Shown piece after piece: positions 22,737-31,242 of a DNA stretch of 64,000 nucleotides. The notes under the pieces are model-generated. The model was not told the DNA's origin, made no database searches, and saw nothing but the letters and a program-made list of their open reading frames with translations. Within the stretch, counting starts at the first letter, position 1, and every line of letters starts with the position of its first letter. Made by a program: the position numbers and the translations under genes. Source of the stretch: a virus. The DNA lies in the IMG/VR virus record IMGVR_UViG_3300049027_000140, positions 34,116-98,115 of that record. One strand, written 5' to 3'.

Positions 22737-23756
22737 CTACACCGCCCTCTCGTGGACCTTGAAGCTGCCCGGCTCCGCGGCGCGCGCGCCTGTCGTGACG
22801 ACGGTGTACTCGTACACGCCGGCGCCGCGCTCCTCGGTGATCTCGACCTGCACGTCGAACGTCCCCTCCCCGGTACGGATCACGGCATCGCCATCCCCGC
22901 TGGTGGGCGCGACCCCATAGACCAGATCGAAGCTATCCCCGAGCGGGGTGCGCACGCTGACGGTGAGCGACGACGGGTCGACGAACTCGCCGGCGCGTGT
23001 GCGGACGGTGATGCCGGGAATGACGGCGGTGTCGCCGATGTGGAGTCTGGCCATGGGCCTCGTCAGGGTGATCGTGTGGGTGGAGGCGACCGCGGGCAGC
23101 GCGAGCTCGTAGAGGGCGCCTGCGCGCGGCAGCGTGAGAAAGGCGGGCTCGTCGTCTTCGCCGGAGGTGACCAGCGAGCCGGTCGCGTCGGCGGTGAGCG
23201 CCGGGAGCGCGGCGGAGCCGGTGCCGACGAAGCGGAGCGCGCCCGTCGCCGCGGCGACCATGGCTGGCAGCGAGACGGCCGCCGTGCCGGCGAAGACCAG
23301 CGTGATGGTTCCGGCGCCCGCGGCGGCGATACCCGGGAGCGCGGCCGCTCCGGTCCCGGCGAAGCCCAGTGCGCCGGCGGCGTCGCTCTCCAGCACGCCC
23401 AGAGCGACCGCGGCGGCGCCGAGGAAGACCTGCAGGCCGTCGCCATCGGCGGCGGGCGCCGGCAGGGCAGCGGCCCCGGTACCGGAAAACCCCAGCGCCC
23501 CGTCCCCCTCGCTGGCGACCGTCGGGAGCTCCACATCGGCCGTGCCGGCGAAGGTCTGGCTCCCCTCGCCCGCGGCCCCCAGCGCAGGCAGCGCCACGGC
23601 CGCGACGCCCACGAAGACCAGCTGGCCGACGCCGGCGGCGGTCAGGGTCGGGAGCTCAGCCTCGGCCGCGCCATCGACCGGCGGCGGCGCATCGCCGAGC
23701 GGCAGGTCGAGCGGCCCCGCGCCGGGACCGCGGAGAGCGATGTCGAGCGCGGCCAT
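22737..23756 (-). CDS. Repeat-containing virion (fibre-like) protein, 339 aa
   Basis: Residues 29-197 are built from eight repeats of about 21 residues, each reading roughly GTAAVALPAL-AAGXGXLXF, a regular two-strand pattern expected to form a beta solenoid or stacked beta sheet. Residues about 225-339 form a separate Ig-like or carbohydrate-binding-like beta domain (TITLTRPMARLHIGDTAV, TVRTRAGEFVDPSSLTVSV). The gene is next to the 648-residue virion protein near the distal end of the late operon. A fibre or decoration role is inferred from repeats and context. Confidence 0.7.
   Translation of the reverse strand: MAALDIALRGPGAGPLDLPLGDAPPPVDGAAEAELPTLTAAGVGQLVFVGVAAVALPALGAAGEGSQTFAGTADVELPTVASEGDGALGFSGTGAAALPAPAADGDGLQVFLGAAAVALGVLESDAAGALGFAGTGAAALPGIAAAGAGTITLVFAGTAAVSLPAMVAAATGALRFVGTGSAALPALTADATGSLVTSGEDDEPAFLTLPRAGALYELALPAVASTHTITLTRPMARLHIGDTAVIPGITVRTRAGEFVDPSSLTVSVRTPLGDSFDLVYGVAPTSGDGDAVIRTGEGTFDVQVEITEERGAGVYEYTVVTTGARAAEPGSFKVHERAV
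23166..23672 (-). repeat. Eight tandem 21-residue coding repeats
   Basis: Within the gene at 22737-23756, units start near residues 29, 49, 70, 91, 112, 133, 156 and 177. Each carries a Gly-Thr/Ala-Ala-x-x-x-Leu-Pro core and ends in a hydrophobic Phe or Val. Most units are exactly 21 residues (63 bases); one has a two-residue insertion. Confidence 0.75.
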
Positions 23757-23759
23757 CGC

Positions 23760-25706
23760 TCAGCTCGGGGTGAACGGCAGGGTGCGACCCGACTTCGTGC
23801 CGTACTCCGTCTGGGCGTACAGCTCCAAGGTGTCGCTGTAGAAGGTGAACGAGTATCCGCCGCCGACGGCGCTCGTGGTCTGGTAGAGGAGCTCGTCGTT
23901 GTCGGCCCGGTGGACCTTGATCACGGCGCCGGACCCGTCCCCCTCGCTGGCGAAGTCGGAGAGCGTCCCACTCTCGCTGACCGTGATCGTGTGATACGTG
24001 ATGCTCGCGACGAACGACGAGAAGCCGCCGTGGCTGTTGGTGCCGTCCAAGAATCCAGAGATGCGCCACGTGCGCGAGGTCTCCAGCTCGAGCCGGTTCG
24101 GGTCAGGGTCTACCGGGTGCCGGTAGAAGTGCGCTGAGGCGTTGCACCACGGCGTGTTCACCGAGGTCTCGTTCGACACGCAGAAGCCGTTGGTCAGCAG
24201 CGTCTCCCACCCGTCGCCGATCCCCTCTCCGCTCTGGCGCTCGGCCAGGAGCGCGAGCATCCCGCGGCCGGCCTGCAAAAAGTCGATCTTGAAGCCGAGG
24301 CAGGTGACCCAGTATTCGCTCTCTGGGATCGCCGGCTGAAACGTGTAGTCCCGGACCGTGGACGAGCCCACCGCATCCGTCCCGCCGCCCCACAGATCGA
24401 TCGTGTGGTTGTGCGCGCCGGCGCCGTCGGCTGCCAGATCCGACACGTAGTTGAGGATGAGCATCGAGGTCCAGCCGTAGCCGGCGCCGCCGCTGCCCGT
24501 GCTGGTCCGGTACCAGGCCAGCGTGATCTCGTTCTCCCCGCGCGCGAGCGTCACGCCGCTGCCCGCCGCGGCGCCGGAGTCGAACCGGTGGCACACCGTC
24601 TGCTGCCCGGCAGGGCTGTTGTACAACGTGCTCGGCGTGTAGGTCCTGTGGCTTTGCGAGCCGACAGCGATATTGAGGCCGGCGAGCGTGCTGTTGGGCA
24701 TGTTGTAGGCTGCCACCACCCCGCTCTGCTTCAGCGTGATCGTCCCCGGCTCCTCAATGGGCACCACCATCGAGACCTTGGACTGGAGCCCAGATGTGGC
24801 CCCGCCGAAGTTGCCCGGCTCGGTGGGCATCGGCATCTGGAGCGAGTTCAGAAGCTGCGTCGTCGTGTCGTGGTCGTAGGTGTAGGTGACGTAGAGCAGA
24901 GCGAACAGCTGCGGGAACTTCCCTGTCGCGGTGCCGCGCGCCTTGAAGGCGTGCGCGGTGGACGTGGCCATGTCGGTCCGCTTCCAGACGGCCTCCAGCC
25001 ACGGCGACGAGTCGAGCGCCTGCTCGCAGACGCCGAGCGTCACCTCGCTCTCCGCATCGAGCGAGACCGCGAGCGAGAAGTCCGTGGTCCCCGAGGCGTG
25101 GCCCTCGTTCGCCATCACCACGAAAAAGATGTCCCGGATGGTGATGCCCGCCTCCGGGAGGAGCCCGCCGACGCCGGTGAGCTGCGGGATCTGGTTCGTC
25201 CCGATCTCCGCGAGCGAGTCGGTCAGCGTGCTCGCCGCACTCTCCAGCGGGATGCAGACGCTCTTCGTGCGGGTGCTCGCGCTCGCGTCGTCGTAGCTGT
25301 ACGTGATGACGAGCCGCGCGCTGTGGTTGATGGTCGGAAGCGTGCCGAACTGCACCGCGACCTGGACCGAATGCGAGGTGCCGGTGAAGTTGGTCTGGAG
25401 GTAGCTCGTGACGTCGCGGCGGAACCTGAACGAGTCCTGGTCGCCGCTGGTGCCGATGGTCTCGACCTTCGACTCGTCGTTCCACGCGACGGCATCGACT
25501 CGGATCCCGATGAGCCGGCTGGTCATCGACGTGGCCGCGGTCTCGTTGCCTCGGCAGGCGACCTCCAGGTACGCCGACACGATGGTGCGGCTCGACGTCT
25601 CCGCGATGGCGACGGTGATGGCGCCGAACTCCCGGCGCGTGGCCGCGGCGAGCGCGGTGGCGTCGGTGGTCCAGCCGTAGGTGACGGTGCTGGTGCGGAT
25701 CGCCAT
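23760..25706 (-). CDS. Large beta-rich virion protein, 648 aa
   Basis: Almost entirely beta-strand and Ser/Thr/Gly-rich, without membrane segments or enzymatic motifs. Short recurring phrases (HSVQVAVQFGTL, ARLVITYSYDD, ALLYVTYTYDHD, SMLILNYVSDL) suggest three or more related beta-sandwich domains. The C-terminal 100 residues (about 560-648) resemble a small carbohydrate-binding or adhesin domain (SGAVIKVHRADNDELLYQTT). It is the largest product in the distal late operon, so a surface or fibre component is likely. The family is not recognised. Confidence 0.7.
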   Translation of the reverse strand: MAIRTSTVTYGWTTDATALAAATRREFGAITVAIAETSSRTIVSAYLEVACRGNETAATSMTSRLIGIRVDAVAWNDESKVETIGTSGDQDSFRFRRDVTSYLQTNFTGTSHSVQVAVQFGTLPTINHSARLVITYSYDDASASTRTKSVCIPLESAASTLTDSLAEIGTNQIPQLTGVGGLLPEAGITIRDIFFVVMANEGHASGTTDFSLAVSLDAESEVTLGVCEQALDSSPWLEAVWKRTDMATSTAHAFKARGTATGKFPQLFALLYVTYTYDHDTTTQLLNSLQMPMPTEPGNFGGATSGLQSKVSMVVPIEEPGTITLKQSGVVAAYNMPNSTLAGLNIAVGSQSHRTYTPSTLYNSPAGQQTVCHRFDSGAAAGSGVTLARGENEITLAWYRTSTGSGGAGYGWTSMLILNYVSDLAADGAGAHNHTIDLWGGGTDAVGSSTVRDYTFQPAIPESEYWVTCLGFKIDFLQAGRGMLALLAERQSGEGIGDGWETLLTNGFCVSNETSVNTPWCNASAHFYRHPVDPDPNRLELETSRTWRISGFLDGTNSHGGFSSFVASITYHTITVSESGTLSDFASEGDGSGAVIKVHRADNDELLYQTTSAVGGGYSFTFYSDTLELYAQTEYGTKSGRTLPFTPS

Positions 25707-25709
25707 GGG

Positions 25710-26015
25710 TCAGCGGGGCGGCTCGACGTGGCCGATGGCGCGGAAGACGATGCCGGGGAGCGCGCGCGGGACGCTCGGCACCGGCGTAGCGGCCTGCTCC
25801 GGCGGGGGCGCCAGGCGCGCTGCGAGGTCGGCGTGCTCGGGCGCGAGCTCCACGGCGACGGGCACGACGCGAAGCCAGCCCGGGCCGTGCAGCCGGTCGA
25901 GGCGCGCCTGCTCGGCAGCGAGGCGCTCGTCGGACGGCGGCGCCGAGAAGAGCGGGGCGAAGATGGTCCCGCCGCGCTGGTGACGGAGGGCGAAGAGGCC
26001 AGCCTGCGCGCTCAT
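25710..26015 (-). CDS. Hypothetical protein, 101 aa
   Basis: ATG 26015 overlaps the upstream gene (ATGA); a longer frame is a shadow. The sequence is Pro/Ala-rich in the second half and begins MSAQAGLFALRHQRGGTIFA. It probably accompanies the neighbouring virion proteins. Function unknown. Confidence 0.6.
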   Translation of the reverse strand: MSAQAGLFALRHQRGGTIFAPLFSAPPSDERLAAEQARLDRLHGPGWLRVVPVAVELAPEHADLAARLAPPPEQAATPVPSVPRALPGIVFRAIGHVEPPR

Positions 26016-26410
26016 GAGCCGATCGGCTGCGAGACGGTGAAGGACGAGATGGATATCTCGGCGCCGACGTCCCAGAGCAGGCCGGGGAACTCGATGTCCC
26101 CACCGCCGCCCGTTGCCGTGACGGTGAGGTCGGCAACCGCGGTGCCGCCGCTCGTGACCGCGCGCGCCCACGCCACGGTCCCCTGGGTGCCGACGGTGCC
26201 GGCCACGATGGCGTTCGCAGTGGCGCTGGCGCTCGCAGCGGCCGCGAAGGCATCCGCGTTGAAGTCGAGGGTGACGAGCAACTCCTGGGTGGAAATCGCC
26301 GTCTCCGGCGTCGCGGGCCTCGATCCGTCGTAGAAGCGGAGCTCGCCGCCATCCAGCAGCGCCGTGAAGACGTTGATCATTGCGTTGCGAGAGGCGACAG
26401 ATGCACGCAT
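26012..26410 (-). CDS. Beta-rich virion-associated protein, 132 aa
   Basis: Contains INVFTALLDGGELRFYDGSRPATPE, a phrase I have seen in small phage structural proteins of unknown role, then Ala/Thr/Gly-rich strands. A second ATG eleven codons in (before INVFTALL) is an alternative start. The position next to fibre-like genes suggests a minor tail component. Confidence 0.65.
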   Translation of the reverse strand: MRASVASRNAMINVFTALLDGGELRFYDGSRPATPETAISTQELLVTLDFNADAFAAAASASATANAIVAGTVGTQGTVAWARAVTSGGTAVADLTVTATGGGGDIEFPGLLWDVGAEISISSFTVSQPIGS

Positions 26411-26424
26411 GCGTGTCCTTTCGA

Positions 26425-26480
26425 GCCGGCTCGGCCGGCGTGAGGCGATGGGGGGCGCCGACGCGAGAGGGCGTCAGCGC
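26425..26480. other. Two GC-rich hairpins between lysis and distal virion genes
   Basis: GCCGGC-TCG-GCCGGC (26425-26439) and GCGC-C-GACGC / GCGTC-A-GCGC (26455-26480) fold into adjacent stems in the 98-base gap. Neither has a T-run, so they may be RNA processing or attenuation elements rather than terminators. Confidence 0.35.
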
Positions 26481-26508
26481 GAGGAGGCTTGATGGTGGCG
26501 AGCGGCGC

Positions 26509-27222
26509 TCAGCCCGGGAACGAGCGGTAGACGCCCGTCATCCGGTGGGCGTACTGGTCCGGCGTTTCGGTGAACCACACGAGTTCGCCGAGCTTGAGCG
26601 CGGCGTCGTATGGGCGGCCTGCGTCGAAGAGGGGCAGCGCGTCCTCGTAGGTCTTCGACATCACGCGCCAGTAGTCCGCCGAGCCGGCCTGCGGCGTCCC
26701 GTGCGCGCGAAACAGCATGTCGCGCCACTCCCACCGATCCGGGTTCTGCTCGATGCGCTCCTGGACGCGGATGACGTACACCGAGCCCTGCCAGCGGAAG
26801 CCAGTGATGTTGCCGAAGTTGTTGCAGTAGACGTGTTGCCCGCGGCCGTTCTCGAGCGCCACGTGGGCCCAGGCGACGGCGAGGCGCGACCGTGTCGGCT
26901 GCGCACCGAAGACCGCTTCGTGGCCCCGGGCGAGAGCGTTGGCGAGGCCGACCTCGGAGAGCGGCGTATGCACCTTCTCGACACGGCGGCGCTCGGCCTG
27001 CGGCGGCGTCGCCTCGTCGGCGAGCTCGGCTCGGGTCTGCGGCCCGACGATGCCGTCGGCGTGGAGGCCGCGGGCTGCCTGGAAGGCGCGCGCGGCGGCC
27101 TCGGTCTTGCGGCCGAAGATGCCGTCGCTCGGACCAGGGTCGTGCCCGCGGGCGCGGAGGAGGTCCTGGACGGCGGCGACGTCCGCGCCGGAGGAGTCAC
27201 GGCGAAGGATGCGCGGCCTCAC
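26509..27222 (-). CDS. Glucosaminidase/lysozyme-like murein hydrolase with N-terminal peptidoglycan-binding domain
   Basis: Residues 4-68 are a PG_binding_1 domain (VAAVQDLLRARGHDPGPSDG, HADGIVGPQT). Residues about 100-237 resemble GH73-type glucosaminidases: VALENGRG with Glu124 as likely acid, followed by CNNFGNITG and a long helical lobe. It would cut glycan strands of the host wall. GTG 27222 overlaps the upstream stop (GTGA). Together with the endolysin at 28052-29470 it forms a two-enzyme lysis set; a virion-borne entry role is an alternative. Confidence 0.8.
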   Translation of the reverse strand: MRPRILRRDSSGADVAAVQDLLRARGHDPGPSDGIFGRKTEAAARAFQAARGLHADGIVGPQTRAELADEATPPQAERRRVEKVHTPLSEVGLANALARGHEAVFGAQPTRSRLAVAWAHVALENGRGQHVYCNNFGNITGFRWQGSVYVIRVQERIEQNPDRWEWRDMLFRAHGTPQAGSADYWRVMSKTYEDALPLFDAGRPYDAALKLGELVWFTETPDQYAHRMTGVYRSFPG

Positions 27223-28055
27223 GCGGCCCCCTTCTGCCGCAGCGCGCAGTTCGGCGGGCACGTCCGGTGGCACGCTCCCGCGGGCGCGCCCTCCTTCTCG
27301 GCCAACCGGTGGCGAGCCTTCTCGAGCGCCCCGTTGAGGCGCGTGCGGTCCGCCTCCACCGTGTCGATCGCGTAGAGCAGATCCCGGAACTCGGCCTCGT
27401 GGTGCTCGTGCGGGACCTCGAGACGAGCCTGGATCACACGGGCCCACGTCTCCCCGTCGTGTGTCGCGTGCAGGTGCGCGGTCAGCGCGAGGACGACGGA
27501 CTCGAGCGCGGCTACCTCGCGAGAGACACGGCGGGTCAATGCGTCGAAGCTGCGACCCCCGCGCTTGAACGAGATGGCCGCCGGGAAGAAGTCCCGGATG
27601 TCGCGCTCGGGAATCCGCGTAGCCCTGACCGTCGGCGTGCGGCCGGGTCCCGTGCGGACGAGACCGAACATCGCCTCGATCTCCCACAGCCCGAAGTCCT
27701 CGGTGTGCGAGATGCACACCCGATCGAAGCGCTCGGTGAAGCGCGCGGCCTCCTGAAGACCCGTTGCGATCTTGACCACCGCGTCGCCCAGAAACCGCCA
27801 CTCCCTGAACTGGGCCATGTACTGGCCAGGCACCTCGCCGTCGTAGAGGTCGTGGCTGATCTGGACGAGTTCAGCCCGATCCCCCTCTGTGGCAGCGATC
27901 ATGATGGCACGCCGCCCGGGGTGCTCGATGCGCCAGAAGGCGGCGCGAACGAGGATCTCCCGCTTCCGACGGCTGCGCTCGCCTTCGAGCATGAGGCATT
28001 CCTCGTCCCCCTCCACGAAGCGCGCCTCGAAGCTCTCGAGCGTGGCGTCGGTCAT
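27219..28055 (-). CDS. Unknown protein in the lysis cluster, possible relic P-loop fold
   Basis: A 278-residue protein starting at an ATGA overlap (28055). The first 150 residues follow the strand order of a terminase-type ATPase: CLMLEGERSRRKREILV where a P-loop would be, RRAIMIAATEGDRAEL as the next strand, and FDRVCISHTEDFGLW at the Walker B position. Both catalytic motifs are missing, and no sequence identity is strong. The last 60 residues are helical and end with a Cys cluster (CHRTCPPNCALRQ). The function is unknown, and its place between two murein hydrolases is odd. Confidence 0.6.
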   Translation of the reverse strand: MTDATLESFEARFVEGDEECLMLEGERSRRKREILVRAAFWRIEHPGRRAIMIAATEGDRAELVQISHDLYDGEVPGQYMAQFREWRFLGDAVVKIATGLQEAARFTERFDRVCISHTEDFGLWEIEAMFGLVRTGPGRTPTVRATRIPERDIRDFFPAAISFKRGGRSFDALTRRVSREVAALESVVLALTAHLHATHDGETWARVIQARLEVPHEHHEAEFRDLLYAIDTVEADRTRLNGALEKARHRLAEKEGAPAGACHRTCPPNCALRQKGAA

Positions 28056-29470
28056 CCGTCGAGCCATCCAGCGCCGCGGAATTTCGGGTCCCGGAGATCA
28101 CGATCCATCTCGGCCACGCGGTCACCCTTCGCTCCGCTGTTGCCCTCGACCGTTTTGACCTTCGTGCCGCTGACGGTCCGGCGCTTGATGCCGACGTGGC
28201 CGCGCCAATCGTCGCGCGTCGTGCGGTCCCAGAATATGAGCATCCCGTCGCGGAGTTTGAGCGGGTCCTTGAGCAGATCGTCGGCGTCGATGAAGCGCCC
28301 GGCGCGCCGGAACTGCGCCTCGAGCGTCTTCGCGCCCGCGCTCCCGATGACGGGCGCCACGGTACCAATCGCCTCTGCCGCGTCGAGGATCCACGAACTC
28401 GCCGTGACGGAGCACCAGTCAGCAGGCGGCTCGATGTCGAAGCGGCGGAGATATTGCCCGATGCGCTCGCCGTCGTTGGGCCGCTCCTCGCAGACGCCGG
28501 CCTCGAGGTCGGCCACGGCGCGCGCGAGCGCGGCGGCCGCGAGTCCATCGGGCGGCGCCGCCGGCTGCGGCCGAGGCCGCACCATCTCCGCGGCGGCCCG
28601 CGTCTTCGGCCCGACCACACCGTCGGCCTTGAGGTGTGCGTCGCCCTGGAACTCCTTCGTGGCGCGCTCGACCAGCGGCCCGAACGCGCCATCAGGCGCG
28701 CCGGGGTCGTAGCCCAGGGCGATCAGGCGCTCCTGCCAGGCGAGAACGTCGGGCCCCTTCGCGCCGCGCTTGAGCGCCCGCGGCGGCTCGCGCTCGGTCG
28801 AGGGTGGCTCCGGCGTGTCGCGGCTCTCGGTCGGCGCTGCGCCCCCGCTCGCCATGGCGTCCGCCGCGAACGTGGGCCCCCACCCATCGCGCGCGGCGAC
28901 GTGCTCGGCCTTGTCGTCTGTCGCGACGTTGTGCGCGCGCACGAGAAAGCGCCCGCCCTGCCCACCGGCGAGCTTCAGGACCTCCTCGGCGACCTTCGTC
29001 GTGCTCGCTACGTTGCCGTAGGTCCGGACGTCCGTGTGCCCGATCCAGAGCGTCGAGCGCCCCGCCTTCGCCTCACGCGCCCAGTCGACCAGCCACTGCA
29101 CGCCCGCGTCGCTCGCGGTGTTGTCGCGGTCCAGCGTCGTGTGCCCGCCGTCGAGCAGCACGAGGCCGGCGAGCTCGGCGCGGTCGGCCGGCCGCATGGC
29201 GCGTGCGAGGGCGTAGGAGCCCGACCAGCAGACGAGCCACGTCGAGGCGTAGCCCTGCCGCGGCGGCTTGTACTTCGCGAGAAGGCCGGGTAGCACGCGG
29301 CCGTTCTGGAGGCAGGCGTGGGCCAGCGCGTCGTAGGCGGCGCTCATGCCGGCGTACGGCGAGCGGATCGGCACGACGTCCACGTCGAGACCACGAGCCG
29401 CGGCGGCAGCGCCGAACATGGGCGCGACGTCCGGCGTGGCGTGCGCGAGGAGGATGAGGTGGTGGCTCAC
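28052..29470 (-). CDS. Multidomain endolysin: hydrolase-like domain, peptidoglycan-binding domain, CHAP/NlpC-like amidase
   Basis: Three regions are visible in 472 residues. Residues 1-200 look like an alpha/beta hydrolase: a first strand LILLAHA, a nucleophile elbow CWSGSYALAR (Ser83), a strand GLVLLDGG and a late His in DDKAEHVAARD. Residues 232-293 are a PG_binding_1 domain. Residues 330-472 resemble CHAP/NlpC peptidases, with DWCSV (Cys353), RGHVGI (His425) and VEGNSG (Glu442). It should cleave peptide bonds of peptidoglycan, and the first domain may add esterase activity. GTG 29470 is the start, in the overlap. It lies beside holin-like and spanin-like genes. Confidence 0.8.
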   Translation of the reverse strand: MSHHLILLAHATPDVAPMFGAAAAARGLDVDVVPIRSPYAGMSAAYDALAHACLQNGRVLPGLLAKYKPPRQGYASTWLVCWSGSYALARAMRPADRAELAGLVLLDGGHTTLDRDNTASDAGVQWLVDWAREAKAGRSTLWIGHTDVRTYGNVASTTKVAEEVLKLAGGQGGRFLVRAHNVATDDKAEHVAARDGWGPTFAADAMASGGAAPTESRDTPEPPSTEREPPRALKRGAKGPDVLAWQERLIALGYDPGAPDGAFGPLVERATKEFQGDAHLKADGVVGPKTRAAAEMVRPRPQPAAPPDGLAAAALARAVADLEAGVCEERPNDGERIGQYLRRFDIEPPADWCSVTASSWILDAAEAIGTVAPVIGSAGAKTLEAQFRRAGRFIDADDLLKDPLKLRDGMLIFWDRTTRDDWRGHVGIKRRTVSGTKVKTVEGNSGAKGDRVAEMDRDLRDPKFRGAGWLDG

Positions 29471-29802
29471 GGGGTGGCTCTTGGCGGCGGGATGGTCAGC
29501 GCGTCCGGCTCGGTCGGGTCGGGGTCCGGCGGCTCCTCGCCACGCAGGGCGGTGCCAGGGAGCGGCCGCGAGGGAGCGCTCGCTCCCGGCGTAGCTCGGC
29601 TGAGCCGCTCGTCGATGCCGGCGTGGCCCCGCGCCGTGATGTCGGCGTCGGCGCGCTTGGGGAAGTTGTCCGTCCTGCGCGGCGTGGGCGTGGCCGGTTT
29701 CGGGGTCGGCTTGGCGGCCACGCGGTTCACGAGGAAGGCGCCGATCGCGGCGACAGCGACCTCGGCGAGGAGCGTGCCCAGTTTGTCCCAGGGGAACTTC
29801 AC
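29467..29802 (-). CDS. Small membrane protein of the lysis cassette, 111 aa
   Basis: GTG 29802 overlaps the lipoprotein gene upstream. Residues 5-25 form one membrane helix (KLGTLLAEVAVAAIGAFLV) followed by a basic Pro/Thr/Lys-rich tail. It could be a second holin-like or antiholin-like protein, or an inner-membrane spanin partner for the lipoprotein upstream. The evidence is position and the single helix only. Confidence 0.6.
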   Translation of the reverse strand: MKFPWDKLGTLLAEVAVAAIGAFLVNRVAAKPTPKPATPTPRRTDNFPKRADADITARGHAGIDERLSRATPGASAPSRPLPGTALRGEEPPDPDPTEPDALTIPPPRATP

Positions 29803-30305
29803 GAGCAGGCCTCCATTGCGCCCTGGTTGGGCGTGATGGCGGCTTGCCGCGGCGCTGGCGCCCGCGGCTGCCCGAGCGTCTCGATGGCGCGCCAGAGGTC
29901 CTCGCTCGCGATCGCGAGGCGGACGACGGCCTGCCCGAGCACCAGCGCGTTGGGCCGGCGCCCTGCTGCGACGGCGGCGCGCGCGGTCTCCGCGGTGGCC
30001 TTCGCGACGAAATAGGCGGCCTTGATCGCGTCGTAGGCGTCCCAGGCTGGCAGGTAGCGGGCGTGGAGTTCGGCGATCTGGCGGTGGCCCGTCGCGGCAT
30101 CCGGCGCGGTCGCCTCGATCCGCTCGCGCTCGGCGTCGTGCATCGCCTTGAGCACGCGGTGCCCCTCGGTGATGGCCACGGCGGCGGCGTCCAGTGCGTC
30201 GTCCACGTCGGCGAAGGCGTCGGCGGTCTGCGCCTGGCTCTGGCTGCCGGCGCACCCCGAGAGCAGCGCCAGCGCGAACACGGCGAGCAGGACGAGCGCC
30301 TTCAC
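29799..30305 (-). CDS. Lipoprotein of the lysis cassette, possible outer-membrane spanin
   Basis: The start MKALVLLAVFALALLSGCAG is a textbook lipoprotein signal with the lipid-modified Cys at residue 18. The mature part (about 150 residues) is mostly helical, with long Ala-rich helices. Location among holin and endolysin genes suggests an Rz1-like role in disrupting the outer membrane. The size is larger than most Rz1 proteins, so the call is tentative; a periplasmic accessory lipoprotein is the alternative. Confidence 0.7.
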   Translation of the reverse strand: MKALVLLAVFALALLSGCAGSQSQAQTADAFADVDDALDAAAVAITEGHRVLKAMHDAERERIEATAPDAATGHRQIAELHARYLPAWDAYDAIKAAYFVAKATAETARAAVAAGRRPNALVLGQAVVRLAIASEDLWRAIETLGQPRAPAPRQAAITPNQGAMEACS

Positions 30306-30724
30306 CGCGGCTCCTTGCCGGGCAAGGACATCGCCACCGGAGGCGCCTCCGGGATCGTGTCCTGCGGCGCGCCAGGCTCCAGCGAGAGCGGCACGTCGAG
30401 TTCGGGGATGGGCGACGGCGCGGCGGCGGGTGGCACCGCGGGCGCGTTCGCCTTCGCCGCCTCCGCCTGCGCGAGCATCGCTCGGACGTCAGCGACCGCC
30501 TTCGCCAGGTTCTTGAGCTCGGCGATGAAGCGCACGTGGTCTCCGGAGAAGAACGCGGCGAGCGCCCCGCATACGGCGCCGACAACGAGCGACCACAGCT
30601 TCACCGACGGGTGCGCGCCAGCCGCTTCCGCGACGGCGTAGGCGATGAAGCCGAACGCGCTGAAGAAGCCCAGGAGCGACGAGCGCCAGGACTGCGTGAT
30701 CGAGCCGTTGAACTTCAGGTCCAT
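30302..30724 (-). CDS. Holin-like protein, 140 aa
   Basis: Two membrane helices are clear: LLGFFSAFGFIAYAVAEAAG (about 17-36) and LWSLVVGAVCGALAAFFSG (about 43-61), followed by a charged helix (IAELKNLAKAVADVRAM) and a Pro-rich tail. This hairpin topology with a soluble C-terminus fits holins that open the inner membrane for the endolysin. It overlaps the downstream lipoprotein gene by four bases and shares one base with the gene upstream. Confidence 0.75.
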   Translation of the reverse strand: MDLKFNGSITQSWRSSLLGFFSAFGFIAYAVAEAAGAHPSVKLWSLVVGAVCGALAAFFSGDHVRFIAELKNLAKAVADVRAMLAQAEAAKANAPAVPPAAAPSPIPELDVPLSLEPGAPQDTIPEAPPVAMSLPGKEPR

Positions 30725-31242
30725 CACTTCACCCTCGGCAGCGGCATCATGGGCGCGGCCGCCGCCGACGACGCCTCCGCCGGCGGCAGGATTCCCGGCG
30801 GGCAGCAGACGCCGCTGCGGCAGCTGTCCGAGCCGTCGCTCACATCGCACGGCGTCCCGTCGGCCAGCACCGTCCAGCGGCACGTGCCGCGCCGGCCGTA
30901 CGGGTCCGGAGGGCTGTGCGGCTCCGCGAGGTCGCAGACGTCCTGGCTGCACTGGCTGCCGTCGAAGCAATCGGAGTCGTTCTCGCAGGTCGTGTGCTTC
31001 GGCGCGCGGACCTCGCAGCCGCCGGGCTCACGCGGGCCCTCCGAGGCGCCCGCAGACGTCGAGGCGACGCTCGCGGCCGCGCTCTCAGCGGTCTCCGCGG
31101 CGCCGCCAGCACCGGAGGCGCCGACGCTGGTCGAGGTGGTGGCCTCCGGCTGCGGGCCGGGCTCGGGGCGGCAGGTGGCGATCAGGGCGCACAGCGCGAG
31201 CGTCGCCGCCCCGCCGATGGGGTACAGGGTGGATCTCTGCAT
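30724..31242 (-). CDS. Secreted Cys-rich protein of myxobacterial style, 172 aa
   Basis: An N-terminal hydrophobic signal (PIGGAATLALCALIATC) may be a signal peptide or a non-standard lipobox ending at Cys24. A Ser/Ala/Gly-rich spacer follows (about 30-72). The folded part contains CENDSDCFDGSQCSQDVCD and, later, PCDVSDGSDSCRSGVCC, the dense Cys/Asp pattern common in secreted proteins of myxobacteria. It is the first gene of the lysis block, immediately left of a rightward island. An envelope role or host-derived cargo is inferred. Confidence 0.7.
   Translation of the reverse strand: MQRSTLYPIGGAATLALCALIATCRPEPGPQPEATTSTSVGASGAGGAAETAESAAASVASTSAGASEGPREPGGCEVRAPKHTTCENDSDCFDGSQCSQDVCDLAEPHSPPDPYGRRGTCRWTVLADGTPCDVSDGSDSCRSGVCCPPGILPPAEASSAAAAPMMPLPRVK

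Noticed and set aside
26892-28712. Long rightward frame opposite the lysis genes
   Set aside because: Composition is that of an antisense shadow; the opposite strand holds recognisable murein hydrolases.
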